Notes: a model not told the origin generated them from the sequence alone. DNA of 64,000 bases from Lunatimonas lonarensis (GCF_000390185.1 NZ_AQHR01000022.1:1-64000), one strand, 5' to 3'; positions 23,998-34,492 are shown, counted from the first letter of the stretch. Numbers and translations: made by a program.

Positions 23998-26900
23998 ATG
24001 AACGGAATTTCATTTGAATTTCGAAAATCTATCCGCATTCTTTACGGATTGGTTTTCATTGTTTGTTTCTCTTTCACCGCGAGTGCATGGGGATCAAACA
24101 AAGAAGGGGCTGACCATGAATTAGCCCTTGACAGAGGTATCTCAGGAACCATCACGAATGAGCTTGACGAACCTTTGCCCGGCGCAACGATCACCGTACA
24201 GGGGGCCTCTATCGGTACGGTTTCTGACATCGACGGACGCTTCTCATTGACGGTGCCCGACAATGCCACCCTCGTAATCTCCTATATTGGGTATAAAACC
24301 CAGTTGATACCAGTGGGCGTGCAATCCATCTTTTCCATTCGAATGGAACAGGATGAATCCTCCCTTTCTGAAGTATTGATCGTAGGATACGGCACTCAGG
24401 AAAAGAAGGATGTCACCGGTGCGGTGTCGTCTGTAAAAGGTGCCGCGATCCAGAACCTACCCGCTTCGGGATCCTCACAGCTGTTGCAGGGTAGGGCCGC
24501 CGGCGTAAACGTGGTCAGAAACGGAGGAGCTCCCGGAAATCAGGGCTCCATACGTATACGGGGTACAGGCACGCTTAATAATGCAGATCCGCTTGTCATC
24601 GTAGACGGTGTGCCAGGGGGAAACCTGAACGATATCAATCCCAACGACATTGAGTCCATCGAAATCCTAAAAGATGCGTCCGCATCGGCAATCTACGGTA
24701 CCAGGGCCGCCAATGGCGTGGTTCTCGTCACAACCAAACGGGGGGATTTTGAGAAACCGCTACAGTTCTCTGTCAATGGATACACCGGTGTGTCCAACGC
24801 CATAAAGACCATCGACGTGTTGGATGCACCGACCTTGGCCATGCTAAAGCGTGAACGGTTCACAAATGACGGACTGCCCATCAATCCAATCTGGGAGAAC
24901 CCGGCCTATCAAACCCAGCTAACCAATTGGCAGCAGGAACTCCTCGGCCAGGGAACCATCAATAACATGGACATCTCCTTGGTAGGCGGCAACAGGAATT
25001 CTTCCTTTATGTTGTCGGGAGGTTTCTTTGAGGAAAAAGGGATGATCCAAAATTCCGGGTTTAGGAGAATCAGCTTCCGTATGAACTCGGATCACAAGAT
25101 AAACGACCGGTTGAAAATAGGACAAAGCCTGCAATTGATCAGCATCAATGAGGTAACCCCCAACACCCTTTCTGCCCAAACCGGGGTGTTGTGGAGTGCC
25201 ATCCGCTTCCATCCGGGCCTTCCTGTCCGAAATGCAGATGGATCCTTCAGTTCCTCACAGATTTCGGGTGAGTTTGGTGACATCAACAATCCTATTTTTA
25301 CCCAGGAAACGATGGATTCCAGAAGTACGACCCACAAGATTCTTGGAAACGTAACCGCGGAATACCAGATTTTGGATGGATTAAAATTGAGGGCGAATGT
25401 GGGAATAGACGGTGCGATAGCGGATGGTTATAACTTTAACATCATCGTAGCCGATCAAATCAGAGCCAACACCCGAAATAACCTTTCCCGCAGCTACAAC
25501 GAATTCTATTCTATCCTGTCTGAGTACTTCCTGACCTACGACAAAAAAATCAACAATAAGAGTACGGTTGGGTTTGTCGGGGGATATACCACCCAAACGT
25601 TTAATTCGGAGGGATTCAATGCCAGCAAGCTTGACTTCCCGGACGAATCGTTTGACCAGCGCTTTTTGGATGTGGGCCAAACCCTCAATAACATCGGCGG
25701 TGGTAAGTCCTACGATGCGTTGGCGTCTTGGTTTGGAAGGGCGACCTATAACTACGGAGACAAGTACCTCGCCACGCTCACCTTTCGGGGGGACGGTTCG
25801 TCCAAGTTTGCCCCGGAAAGAAGATGGGGGTATTTCCCCGCCTTTTCACTGGGCTGGAGGGTATCTGAGGAGGATTTCTTCAGAAATATCAATTTCATCA
25901 GTAACCTGAAGCTGACAGGTGGCTGGGGCCAACTCGGAAACCAAAACGTTCCGGGTTTACAGTACCTGGCATTGATAAGTTCGGGAAGACGCTATTCGTT
26001 CGGAGGCAATCAGACCGTAGGTGCAGCCCAGTCACGGATACCAAACCAGTTTATTACCTGGGAATCTGCGGTAATGACCAACTTTGGTATGGACATTGGC
26101 TTCCTTGAGAACCGCCTTTTGGCCAACATCAATTATTTTATCAAAGACACAAGGGATATGTTGATTGCCCCTCCCACCATTGGAACGGTCGGCCTTGCAC
26201 AAATTCCCAACCAAAACCTTGGCGAGTTACGAAACCGAGGTCTTGAGATAGAGCTGGTGTACAGGCAGTCAAGAGGGGACTTCTCCTACTCGATTAGCGG
26301 CAATGCCTCGTTTATCGACAACGAGGTCACCAGACTGGTAGATGGAAATTTCATTGGATCCCAACTTTATGGCAGGTCCAGCCAGGAGATTTCCCGTACC
26401 TATGCAGGACATCCGATGGCTACTTTTTTTGGATGGAGAGCGGATGGATTGTACCAAACAAACGAAGAAATCCAAAATGATCCGAATATTGCCAACGACC
26501 CCCGACGAACCAATGGTCTAATCCGACCGGGAGATGTAAGGTTCAAAGACCTTAACGGGGATGGGATCGTTGACGAGCGAGACAGAGAAATTCTGGGCAG
26601 CCCCCATCCAAAAGTCGTGTACGGATTAAATGCCGAATTTGGGTACAAGCAATTTGACCTTAGCCTGTTTTTCTTGGGAAATGCCGGCGTGGAAATATTC
26701 AATGCCGATAGGATGCAGGGACTTGATCCCACCTATCCATTCAATATGTATGCGGAAACCGAAAACCGATGGACAGGCCCAAATACAAGCAATACCATTC
26801 CGCGAATGACCACCCGACGGGACAACCTCAATCACCGAACATCCGATCTATTCATCGAAAGAGGTGATTTCATGAGGTTAAAAAACCTAATGCTCGGATA

Positions 26901-27105
26901 CACGTTACCGACAGCTTTGACCCAAAAGGCGGGCATAAGCAGGGCAAGGTTTTATGTGGCAGGACAAAACCTCTTGCTGTTCACCAATTATTCGGGAATG
27001 GATCCTGAGTTGGGCTACATCAACAACAACCTGCAGCTGAACGTGGATTATGCCCAATATCCTCAGGCCAGGACGTGGACACTGGGAGCAACCATTACTT
27101 TCTAA
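23998..27105 (+). CDS. SusC/RagA-family TonB-linked outer-membrane receptor
   Basis: This 1035-residue protein has a signal peptide ending near FTASAWG. A carboxypeptidase-regulatory-like domain follows (about 45-115: GTITNELDEPLPGATITVQG, DGRFSLTVPDNATLVISYIG), then the TonB-dependent plug (GYGTQEKKDVTGAVSSV, IRIRGTGTLNNADPLVIVDG, IEILKDASASAIYGTRAANG) and the large beta-barrel. It imports oligomeric nutrients bound by the SusD partner encoded 19 nt downstream. No ECF/anti-sigma or hybrid sensor is adjacent, so its regulator and substrate are unknown. Length is typical. Confidence 0.95.
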   Translation: MNGISFEFRKSIRILYGLVFIVCFSFTASAWGSNKEGADHELALDRGISGTITNELDEPLPGATITVQGASIGTVSDIDGRFSLTVPDNATLVISYIGYKTQLIPVGVQSIFSIRMEQDESSLSEVLIVGYGTQEKKDVTGAVSSVKGAAIQNLPASGSSQLLQGRAAGVNVVRNGGAPGNQGSIRIRGTGTLNNADPLVIVDGVPGGNLNDINPNDIESIEILKDASASAIYGTRAANGVVLVTTKRGDFEKPLQFSVNGYTGVSNAIKTIDVLDAPTLAMLKRERFTNDGLPINPIWENPAYQTQLTNWQQELLGQGTINNMDISLVGGNRNSSFMLSGGFFEEKGMIQNSGFRRISFRMNSDHKINDRLKIGQSLQLISINEVTPNTLSAQTGVLWSAIRFHPGLPVRNADGSFSSSQISGEFGDINNPIFTQETMDSRSTTHKILGNVTAEYQILDGLKLRANVGIDGAIADGYNFNIIVADQIRANTRNNLSRSYNEFYSILSEYFLTYDKKINNKSTVGFVGGYTTQTFNSEGFNASKLDFPDESFDQRFLDVGQTLNNIGGGKSYDALASWFGRATYNYGDKYLATLTFRGDGSSKFAPERRWGYFPAFSLGWRVSEEDFFRNINFISNLKLTGGWGQLGNQNVPGLQYLALISSGRRYSFGGNQTVGAAQSRIPNQFITWESAVMTNFGMDIGFLENRLLANINYFIKDTRDMLIAPPTIGTVGLAQIPNQNLGELRNRGLEIELVYRQSRGDFSYSISGNASFIDNEVTRLVDGNFIGSQLYGRSSQEISRTYAGHPMATFFGWRADGLYQTNEEIQNDPNIANDPRRTNGLIRPGDVRFKDLNGDGIVDERDREILGSPHPKVVYGLNAEFGYKQFDLSLFFLGNAGVEIFNADRMQGLDPTYPFNMYAETENRWTGPNTSNTIPRMTTRRDNLNHRTSDLFIERGDFMRLKNLMLGYTLPTALTQKAGISRARFYVAGQNLLLFTNYSGMDPELGYINNNLQLNVDYAQYPQARTWTLGATITF

Positions 27106-27124
27106 TCGCCGAATCAATCGAGAA

Positions 27125-28564
27125 ATGAAAAAACTGTCAAAATATACCCTAGCTATATTGGTTACTTGGGTAGCCTTCGCCTGTGATGATAGCATTTTGG
27201 ATACCATTCCCTATGGTCAATCCACCTCGTCACAGTTTTGGCGAAACGCGGATGATGCAATCGCCGCCTCCAACGCCATGTACGAACCCTTGATTCTCCA
27301 TGACTTCTATGGACATGCCGAGCACACCTTTGACATCCCCTCTGATGACCAATGGCGGGCAGGCGACCACGCTGAAGACCAAGCGATTGAATCGTTTACC
27401 TTCGACCCGGGAAATCCACAGTTGAACTACGGATGGAGACCAAAATACGAGGTGATTTCGAGAGCAAACGCGGTACTGCTCAACGTTCCAAGAATACAAA
27501 TGGACCAAACCCTAAAGGATCGGGTTCTGGGTGAAGCCCATTTCCTAAGGGGTTTTGTCTTTTGGAGATTGTCTGTCATCTATGGAGGGATACCTTTAAT
27601 CCTTGAAGATGATGTGATCAACAACAATTATAACAAGCCTCGTGCTTCCCTTACCGAAACCAGGGCGCAGATCGAGTCTGATTTGCTGAAAGCGGCACAA
27701 TTGCTTCCCGTTGCTCACCCTGCGGAGGAGTTTGGCAGGGCGCATCGAGGATCTGCCAACGGCCTTTTGGCAAAGCTCTACCTTTACATGGAAGATTTTC
27801 CCAAGGTAATCGAGTTTGGCCAGCGTGTACTGGATGGCCCCTATGGTCTGGCACCTAGCTTTGACAACAACTTCCGAATCAACCTGCAACGGAATGCTGA
27901 AATGCTGTTTGCCGTACAGGCACTAGACGGATGGAGGGGAAACAACCACGTGATCTACACCACGCCAAGACCTTGGGGAGGATGGGATTTTCATCAGCCA
28001 ATCGACGACTTGGTCGACACCTTTGACGAAAACGACCCCAGGCTGGATTATACCGTCTACAAGGTAGGAGACATCGTTGACCTGGGCGGTACCCGTGGAC
28101 CGACCGAGTATACCGCTAATCTTTCTGCCTCCGGTTTTCACTTTAGAAAATATTCCTCTTGGAGACCGACTGGCGGGCTGAATGAGGGCCACCACAACCC
28201 CATTCTCAGAACCGCCGATGTCTACCTCATGGTCGCCGAGGCAAAGATTCGTTCCGGACAAAACGGTGATGCCGAGATCAATGTGGTCAGAGCGCGAGCT
28301 GGAAGAACGCCTCTTAGCAATGCCACCATGGAAGACCTAATCAAAGAACGCAGGGTAGAATTGGCTGGGGAAAACGAACGCCACCAAGATCTTATGCGAT
28401 GGGACAAAGCAGGCATCGTAGACATCGTGGCAATGTATGCAAAGGATCTTGGTCCTCTGAAACCCGGCCGCACCTTTGTTCGTCCAAAGCACTATTACTT
28501 TGCCATTCCGCAACGGGAGATCGATCTAAGCAACGGTGTATTGACTCAAAACCCCGGTTATTGA
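27125..28564 (+). CDS. SusD/RagB-family nutrient-binding lipoprotein
   Basis: The 479-residue surface lipoprotein has the signal MKKLSKYTLAILVTWVAFAC (lipid Cys 20). SusD helical repeats follow, e.g. AHFLRGFVFWRLSVIYGGIP and LLAKLYLYMEDFPKVIEFG, and the ending is PHYYFAIPQREIDLSNGVL-like. The start chosen is the ATG at 27125, because the longer frame upstream lacks a signal. It forms the substrate-capturing lid on the SusC barrel encoded just upstream. The C-terminal block ELAGENERHQDLMRWDKAG is the usual family signature. Substrate unknown. Confidence 0.95.
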   Translation: MKKLSKYTLAILVTWVAFACDDSILDTIPYGQSTSSQFWRNADDAIAASNAMYEPLILHDFYGHAEHTFDIPSDDQWRAGDHAEDQAIESFTFDPGNPQLNYGWRPKYEVISRANAVLLNVPRIQMDQTLKDRVLGEAHFLRGFVFWRLSVIYGGIPLILEDDVINNNYNKPRASLTETRAQIESDLLKAAQLLPVAHPAEEFGRAHRGSANGLLAKLYLYMEDFPKVIEFGQRVLDGPYGLAPSFDNNFRINLQRNAEMLFAVQALDGWRGNNHVIYTTPRPWGGWDFHQPIDDLVDTFDENDPRLDYTVYKVGDIVDLGGTRGPTEYTANLSASGFHFRKYSSWRPTGGLNEGHHNPILRTADVYLMVAEAKIRSGQNGDAEINVVRARAGRTPLSNATMEDLIKERRVELAGENERHQDLMRWDKAGIVDIVAMYAKDLGPLKPGRTFVRPKHYYFAIPQREIDLSNGVLTQNPGY

Positions 28565-28567
28565 TTT

Positions 28568-28966
28568 ATGGAAAAATGGTTGTTTGTAGTGCTGGTTGTA
28601 TGGATAAACGTAAGCTGCCAAGCCCCGAACCAAGAGTACCTGGTGGGAAAATGGAAACTGGACTCCGTCCACTATCACTACAACAACTTTAGCCATAGCA
28701 GCACCGGATGGTACCAGGAAGAAATCTATGAGTATCTACCCACTGACGAGCTTATCGTCCGTGCGGTAGATGCTTATATTAAAATCCCTATCTCCATCAA
28801 CGGTAGAGAGATCCACCACCTAGATGGGCAAGGCAAACCGGAAGAGACCTACCGTATCATCAAACTTGAAAAATCCAATTTGGTGCTTAAGGTAGAAAAC
28901 ACCCCCCTATTCAGCGGCAAAAACCAAACCAGGTACGAGATCCGGTATTTTTCCAAAGTACCATAG
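28568..28966 (+). CDS. Small lipocalin-like lipoprotein
   Basis: This 132-residue protein has a lipobox (VVWINVSC, Cys 17) followed by YLVGKWKLDSVHY, the typical start of Bacteroidota lipocalin-like domains, and beta-rich sequence. The gene begins 3 nt after the SusD stop, so it is in the same operon. Probably a surface or periplasmic accessory lipoprotein of the SusCD locus. The specific function is unknown; the lipocalin-like assignment rests on the GKW motif and length. Confidence 0.7.
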   Translation: MEKWLFVVLVVWINVSCQAPNQEYLVGKWKLDSVHYHYNNFSHSSTGWYQEEIYEYLPTDELIVRAVDAYIKIPISINGREIHHLDGQGKPEETYRIIKLEKSNLVLKVENTPLFSGKNQTRYEIRYFSKVP

Positions 28967-29040
28967 ACAAATTTCCCTTCCCAGACCGAGGAACGTGACC
29001 GACCCTATCATGAAGAAAGGTGGATGGCTGACCACAAGAC

Positions 29041-32000
29041 CTATGGACTTGATCCAATCAATCTCCCGGTCGAATCGAAAAAATCAATACGCAGCAGGGA
29101 ATCAGAGGCTGTCAGCCGATTGGAGAATTGGGTAAGGTACCCGGATCCCCTGTAAAATTCACGCTTTCGATCCGTTCCATTTACGTGGTGCATCACCGCA
29201 TAGCCTCCTTCGCTACCCTTTGGGAAACTATATGGACGCTCCAGTATTGATCCCGCCCTAAGATCAAGCTTGCCGTCCGTATTGGTAAACAGGTACATGG
29301 GCCGCCTGCTGTTTTCATGGTACAGGGAAGCCACCGCCTTTGCATCCCCCTCCAAAAAGAGATTGGAGGGAAGATATCTAAAGTTACCTTGACCATCACC
29401 TTTTAACACAGCCCCATACGAGGCATCGTATTGACCTGTAAGTACCTCTACGCCCAGATTGTTTCCGGAAAGAATGAGATCAACCGCACCATCTTCGTCC
29501 AAATCATCTACATGAATACCAAATATAGGTGAGATTTGGGCTTCATAGGGCAGTGCCCGAAAGGAGAATGTCCTGCCCGATTCATTGATCAATACGCCCG
29601 AACGAAATGTATCTACCGAAAGGGTTGTGATCTTTTCCTTCTTCATCCCATCCATCAGGTCATCCATGGTAGCCAGGGCATAGGAATGATAATCGGGGAA
29701 CTGCCGTTTGAATGACGGAATAATGGAAAACAGGTCGTCCCTCGGGTGTATGGGATACCGCACACCATCTATCACATGGGAAATGATTCCCTCCTCCGTA
29801 CCATTGTTATCAAAATCCGCTATGTGCACCTGCAAGGGCGCGTCAGAAGAAGTTGTATACCTGCTATTCAGTCCGAGGTTGCCCAGTATGAAATCCGTGT
29901 AGCCATTATTGGTGACATCCGCTCCCTGAATGGTATTCCACCAGCCACGGGTATGGGTTAAGCCCAGCTCGTCCGTAATATTCCGTAAATAGCCCTGATC
30001 ATTTTTGAACACCGAGACGGGCATCCATTCGCCCACCACTACCAAATCCTTCCACCCGTCGTTGTCGATATCGCTCCAAATGGCGGAAGTTACCATGCCT
30101 ATCTCTTTCAGACCGGGTGCCCTTTCATCCGTAACATCCACCAATTTCCCTTTTCGGTTTTCAAGCAACTTACTGATACCCGGTCGGGGATAGTTTTGGG
30201 GACTTTGTCGCCCACCTACAAAAAGGTCCACGTCACCGTCCTGATCAAAGTCAGCCGCAACTACGCAGGACCCACTCACAAGGCTAACGGGAAGCACTTC
30301 CGCATCCAAACGGAAGACCCCGCCCTCGTTTACATAGAGGCGATCTTGATAATAAGGTGACCCAGCCTGAAACTCATTGCCCCCTGAAACCACATAAAGG
30401 TCCAGGTCTCCATCCCCGTCCACATCAAAAAACAGTGCCCCCATATCTTCTTCAAAGGCATCCCCGCTGTCCAGTGTTTGCTTCGTAAAAGTACCGTCCC
30501 ACTGTTGAAAATAAATCTCTCCTGACTGCCTAAAGGCACCCCCGACAAAGAAATCCTCCAGACCGTTGCCATCCACATCCGCTACACATACCCCCGGTCC
30601 AAGTTGGGATAGCTTATGCGGCAGCAACGGCTGGACATTGAAATCCGAAAAGTGGGTCTCTTTATGCCGATACTGAACACCCAACAAGCTATCCACAAGC
30701 GGCTCAAACACATATCCCCAATTTCGGTTCACTTGGAACGGATTGATCGTCGTGTTTGGAGCGTAGTCAATACCTACCAGTTGGTTGATTGTCGGATCTT
30801 TAACAACCTGAACTTGTCGGTCAGGCCAAACAACCACCACGGAATCCACCTTGGAATCTCCCCCCAATCCAAAATGAACAGTCGGAGAAACAGAGGATTG
30901 ATAGCCTCGGGTTAGGTAGTGCTCGTGGTACTGAACCCCCAATCCCGAATACAAAAACACCTTAGTACCTATTCCATCCAAGTTGTTTTCCGGCCCTTTT
31001 AGTCGAATTTTGATGAAATTACCGGGATACGAATCCGATTGGCTGTTCCTGTAGATAAAAGCAGCACTGCCTGTATTGGCAATTACCAAATCCAGGTGGC
31101 CATCGTTGTCCAAATCCGCATAGACCGCTCCGCTGGAGTAGGCACTCTCAGCAAGGCCCCATTTGGCGGAAACGTCGTTGAACCGTAGACCTTGTTGGTT
31201 TTGGAAAAGGAAATTGGAAACAAACGCTCCCTCCAGATCCTTTATAGCCTCCCCTAACAGCACCCGCCAGTTTTCCGTATCAACACCGGCTCCGGCCAAT
31301 AAACCCGACTTATAATCCACAAAATCCCGGTTGGTAATATCTTTTGGGTAACCATTGGTGATCAATAAATCCTTCCAACCATCGTTGTCTAGATCCACCC
31401 ATAGCGAACTCCAACTCCAATCGGTCGCGCCAATTCCTGCCAGAAAGGCAATTTCGCTGAACCTTGGCAGGCTGTCCGCGTTCAACCCACGATTCCATTG
31501 GAGGGTGTTTCGCATAAACTGGGGAGCGTATCCATACAAGACCTCTGATCGAAAGCGCTCATGAAGAGTCTTTCCGAACATCATTTTCTGACGATAATTA
31601 TCCGGAGGAAGCATGTCTAGGGTAACCACATCCAACCGGCCATCATTATCAAAATCCCCTACATCGTTACCCATGGCAGAATAACTGGTATGCTTAAACA
31701 CGGTTGCGGCCACGTCCCTAAAGGTTCCGTCGCGTTGGTTGATGTAGAGCAGGTCATTGGACAGGTAATCGTTGGAAACGTAGATGTCCGGCCATCCGTC
31801 CTCATTAAAGTCGCCGATCGACACCCCAAGACCATAGCCCTCAATCGTGATCCCAGCCGCTGCCGACACGTCCGTAAAGGTATTATCCCCATTATTCCTG
31901 TAAAGCTTATCCGTATTCAACATTTGGCCGTCCACCCGCTTCCGTCGAATCACATTTGGCCCGGTGTCATCGGTCATATTGTTCAAGAGGTACATGTCCA

Positions 32001-32538
32001 GGTATCCATCCAAATCAAAGTCAAAAAAAGCCGCCTGAACGCTGTGGGAGGTATCCGCCAACCCATAGGCCTCGGCCATCTCCGTAAAAGTTCCGTCCCC
32101 ATTATTGATGTACAGCTCATTGACCCTCCTTTCACTGGCATAGGGCCCCGAAAAACACACATAGATATCCTGATGGCCATCTTGATTGATATCGATTATC
32201 GAAACACCGTTTGCCCATTTCCCTTCGGTAGCTATCCCGGATTGATCGGTGATATCATCAAACCGGAAATCTCCCCTATTGAGGTAAATTCGGCTGCTCC
32301 CCATATTGGAGGTAAAAAACAAATCCTCCAGGCCGTCATTGTTGAAATCTCCCACGCCAACGCCGGATCCGTTATAAAAATACTCGTAGGTCAACACGTT
32401 GAGCTCGCTGCTTTCCAGCAAGGTGTTTTGGAAAAAAACACCCGAATGGGCAGAAGATATCTTTTCAAAAGTACTCCTCTCGCGACAACCGGCCTGCAGA
32501 AGGAGAGCCAGAACCAAATTAGCACCTAGAAATCGCAT
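29041..32538 (-). CDS. Giant FG-GAP/VCBS-repeat, ASPIC-UnbV lipoprotein
   Basis: The 1165-residue protein has a short lipoprotein signal (LVLALLLQAGC, Cys 18). The N-terminal half carries many calcium-binding FG-GAP-type loops (DFNNDGLEDLFF, DINQDGHQDIYV, DFNEDGWPDIYV, DLDNDGHLDLVI). An ASPIC/UnbV domain follows near residue 520-600 (KVFLYSGLGVQYHEHYLTRG, VVVWPDRQ). A second FG-GAP array then appears (DVDGNGLEDFFV, DVDGDGDLDLYV, DIDNDGWKDLVV). Such proteins are surface-exposed integrin-like propellers, often encoded near SusCD pairs. It is convergent with the lipoprotein of the SusCD operon, so a functional link is possible but transcription is separate. Confidence 0.93.
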   Translation of the reverse strand: MRFLGANLVLALLLQAGCRERSTFEKISSAHSGVFFQNTLLESSELNVLTYEYFYNGSGVGVGDFNNDGLEDLFFTSNMGSSRIYLNRGDFRFDDITDQSGIATEGKWANGVSIIDINQDGHQDIYVCFSGPYASERRVNELYINNGDGTFTEMAEAYGLADTSHSVQAAFFDFDLDGYLDMYLLNNMTDDTGPNVIRRKRVDGQMLNTDKLYRNNGDNTFTDVSAAAGITIEGYGLGVSIGDFNEDGWPDIYVSNDYLSNDLLYINQRDGTFRDVAATVFKHTSYSAMGNDVGDFDNDGRLDVVTLDMLPPDNYRQKMMFGKTLHERFRSEVLYGYAPQFMRNTLQWNRGLNADSLPRFSEIAFLAGIGATDWSWSSLWVDLDNDGWKDLLITNGYPKDITNRDFVDYKSGLLAGAGVDTENWRVLLGEAIKDLEGAFVSNFLFQNQQGLRFNDVSAKWGLAESAYSSGAVYADLDNDGHLDLVIANTGSAAFIYRNSQSDSYPGNFIKIRLKGPENNLDGIGTKVFLYSGLGVQYHEHYLTRGYQSSVSPTVHFGLGGDSKVDSVVVVWPDRQVQVVKDPTINQLVGIDYAPNTTINPFQVNRNWGYVFEPLVDSLLGVQYRHKETHFSDFNVQPLLPHKLSQLGPGVCVADVDGNGLEDFFVGGAFRQSGEIYFQQWDGTFTKQTLDSGDAFEEDMGALFFDVDGDGDLDLYVVSGGNEFQAGSPYYQDRLYVNEGGVFRLDAEVLPVSLVSGSCVVAADFDQDGDVDLFVGGRQSPQNYPRPGISKLLENRKGKLVDVTDERAPGLKEIGMVTSAIWSDIDNDGWKDLVVVGEWMPVSVFKNDQGYLRNITDELGLTHTRGWWNTIQGADVTNNGYTDFILGNLGLNSRYTTSSDAPLQVHIADFDNNGTEEGIISHVIDGVRYPIHPRDDLFSIIPSFKRQFPDYHSYALATMDDLMDGMKKEKITTLSVDTFRSGVLINESGRTFSFRALPYEAQISPIFGIHVDDLDEDGAVDLILSGNNLGVEVLTGQYDASYGAVLKGDGQGNFRYLPSNLFLEGDAKAVASLYHENSRRPMYLFTNTDGKLDLRAGSILERPYSFPKGSEGGYAVMHHVNGTDRKREFYRGSGYLTQFSNRLTASDSLLRIDFFDSTGRLIGSSP

Positions 32539-32631
32539 CGGGATACAGAGACTGTTGGACGTTTCCCCGAAAGATAATCATATAAACGATTTGACGCAGA
32601 AGCTGCCAAGTAAAATTAAGGTTACCATTTC

Positions 32632-34392
32632 GTGCATTTGGCTGCCCCGACCTATCGGAGGTATGCCTTTGGGTGGGTTTATGATATTGGCGGTGACTAT
32701 ATCCTTGTGGGGATAGCCGAAGAAAATGGGAGACCTGTTCTGCCACCTGCCGGACTCAACGAGGAAGAGATTGATGGCATCCAAAAGGATATGGTAAAAA
32801 TGAACAACCTGATCAATCCGGCCTATCATCCCAAAATCAGTATTGAAGAAATAGAGGGTGAAAAAATCCTGGTGATTTGGGTATTTGCAGGAGATAACAG
32901 ACCGTATGAAGTTCCTGACGAAATCAAAGCCAAGGAAAAGAAGTACCATTACTACATCCGTTATGGTTCCAGTTCGATCAAAGTCAACAAAAGTCAAAAG
33001 GAAGATTTGATTGCCCTTAGCGGAAAGACTCCTTTCGATGATCGGCCCAATACCCAGGTAAGCTTTGATGAGATTTCGCTTACCTTGGTTCGGGATTACC
33101 TGAGAAAGGTGGAGAGCAAGCTTTTGGACTCCATGGATTCCTTGACAAAGGAACAGCTACTTTCCCAAATGCAGCTCCTCTATGGCCCACCGGAAAGACG
33201 GCATCCAAGGAATGTAGCCTTGATGATGTTTACCGATAATCCCGAGAAATACTTTCCCTATTCCCGAGTGGAGATTGTCCATTTCCCAAACGGAGAGGCA
33301 GATCCTGAGTTCTTTGAGGCCCCGAATATTTCCGGAGCTGTGGATTATATGATCGGTCGAACGCTCGACTACCTGCGGATCAATGTATCAAAGCAAATGA
33401 CCCGAAAAATCAAAGGTCAAGCAGAGTCAGTACGTGTTTGGAACTATCCCTATGAAGCTTTGGAAGAAGTCATCGCCAATGCGCTGTATCATCGGGACTA
33501 CTTGACCCGCGAACCGGTTGAGATCAGGGTTTATCCCGATAAGTTGATCATACTGAATTATGGTGGCCCGGATCGTAGCATCAAACTAACTGAGTTTCAA
33601 AAGGGCAGTGTATTTCCAAGAAGATATCGAAACAGAAGACTGGGTGATTTTCTGAAAGAGCTTGATCTCACCGAAGGGAAAGCCACGGGAATTCCGACCA
33701 TCCGAAGGGTAATGGAAACGAATGGTTCACCCATGCCGGAATTCCTAACCGATGAGGAACGGAGTTTCTTTCAGGCAACCCTCCCTGTCCACCCATGGTT
33801 TTTGGAAGACAAGTTGGAGATCAAAGATGAAATCGAACAGGAATCTGACCAAACAATAGGTGGTCCAATAGGTAGTCCAAAAGGTGGTCCAATCCACTTG
33901 ACTGAACGGCAGGCACAGATACTGGATTTGTTGAAAAACGATCCTGGCCTGACCAAACGAAGGATTGCTGTGCTGCTCGATGTCAACGTTTCAACGGTGC
34001 AGGAGCACCTCAATATCTTAAAAAGATTAGGGTTTATAGCGCGTATTGGTGGAAAAAGGGGCTTTTGGCAAATCATAGAGCTATCGGTGCAGCGCCAAGA
34101 GGATGCCAAAGGCGGGGAAGGCCCTTATCCAAAACTCACCCAATCAGGTGATGAACCCGGCATAATACCCCATACAATACCCCATACAATCGGGCTGTCA
34201 GAAAAACAATTGGAGGTCCTTTCTCTCCTTCAGGCGGAGCCACGGATTTCGATTTGTAAGATGGCGGAAATACTTGGATTAAATAATTCAACGGTGGTCG
34301 AACACCTTGATTCTCTCAAAGAAAAGGGAGTCTTGGAAAGGATTGGTAAGACACGTGGATATTGGAAAATAAATAGTTGGAAAGGTGAGTGA
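32632..34392 (+). CDS. AlbA_2 / HATPase-like DNA-binding protein with two C-terminal winged helices, N-terminally short
   Basis: The 586-residue protein has an AlbA_2-type domain (IGGDYILVGIAEENGRPVLP, then YYIRYGSSSI near 108). An ATP-binding region with the N-box IANALYHRDY (about 281-290) follows, then two similar winged helices (about 425-480, RIAVLLDVNVSTVQEHLN, and 520-580, MAEILGLNNSTVVEHLD). Each helix pair is preceded by a low-complexity linker (GGPIGSPKGGPI; IIPHTIPHTIGL). Family members normally start about 35 residues earlier with an LEFK motif, which is missing here. The frame opens at a GTG (32632) soon after an upstream stop, so the gene is probably 5'-truncated. It lies 100 nt upstream of the large methyltransferase, and a regulatory or effector role is inferred. 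Confidence 0.8.
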   Translation: MHLAAPTYRRYAFGWVYDIGGDYILVGIAEENGRPVLPPAGLNEEEIDGIQKDMVKMNNLINPAYHPKISIEEIEGEKILVIWVFAGDNRPYEVPDEIKAKEKKYHYYIRYGSSSIKVNKSQKEDLIALSGKTPFDDRPNTQVSFDEISLTLVRDYLRKVESKLLDSMDSLTKEQLLSQMQLLYGPPERRHPRNVALMMFTDNPEKYFPYSRVEIVHFPNGEADPEFFEAPNISGAVDYMIGRTLDYLRINVSKQMTRKIKGQAESVRVWNYPYEALEEVIANALYHRDYLTREPVEIRVYPDKLIILNYGGPDRSIKLTEFQKGSVFPRRYRNRRLGDFLKELDLTEGKATGIPTIRRVMETNGSPMPEFLTDEERSFFQATLPVHPWFLEDKLEIKDEIEQESDQTIGGPIGSPKGGPIHLTERQAQILDLLKNDPGLTKRRIAVLLDVNVSTVQEHLNILKRLGFIARIGGKRGFWQIIELSVQRQEDAKGGEGPYPKLTQSGDEPGIIPHTIPHTIGLSEKQLEVLSLLQAEPRISICKMAEILGLNNSTVVEHLDSLKEKGVLERIGKTRGYWKINSWKGE

Positions 34393-34492
34393 GTTCGGAA
34401 GAAATCATATTCAGGTTCGGAAGAAATAGTCAAAAAGTTCGGAGAAAAGTTCGGAGAAAAAAATTTAACAAGAAGCAACGCAAAAGGAATTC

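Noticed and set aside
31690-32529. Long plus-strand open frame of 279 residues
   Set aside because: It lies wholly antisense to the FG-GAP repeats and arises from their repetitive GATGGxGAT codons; no family resemblance, and the minus frame is clearly coding.
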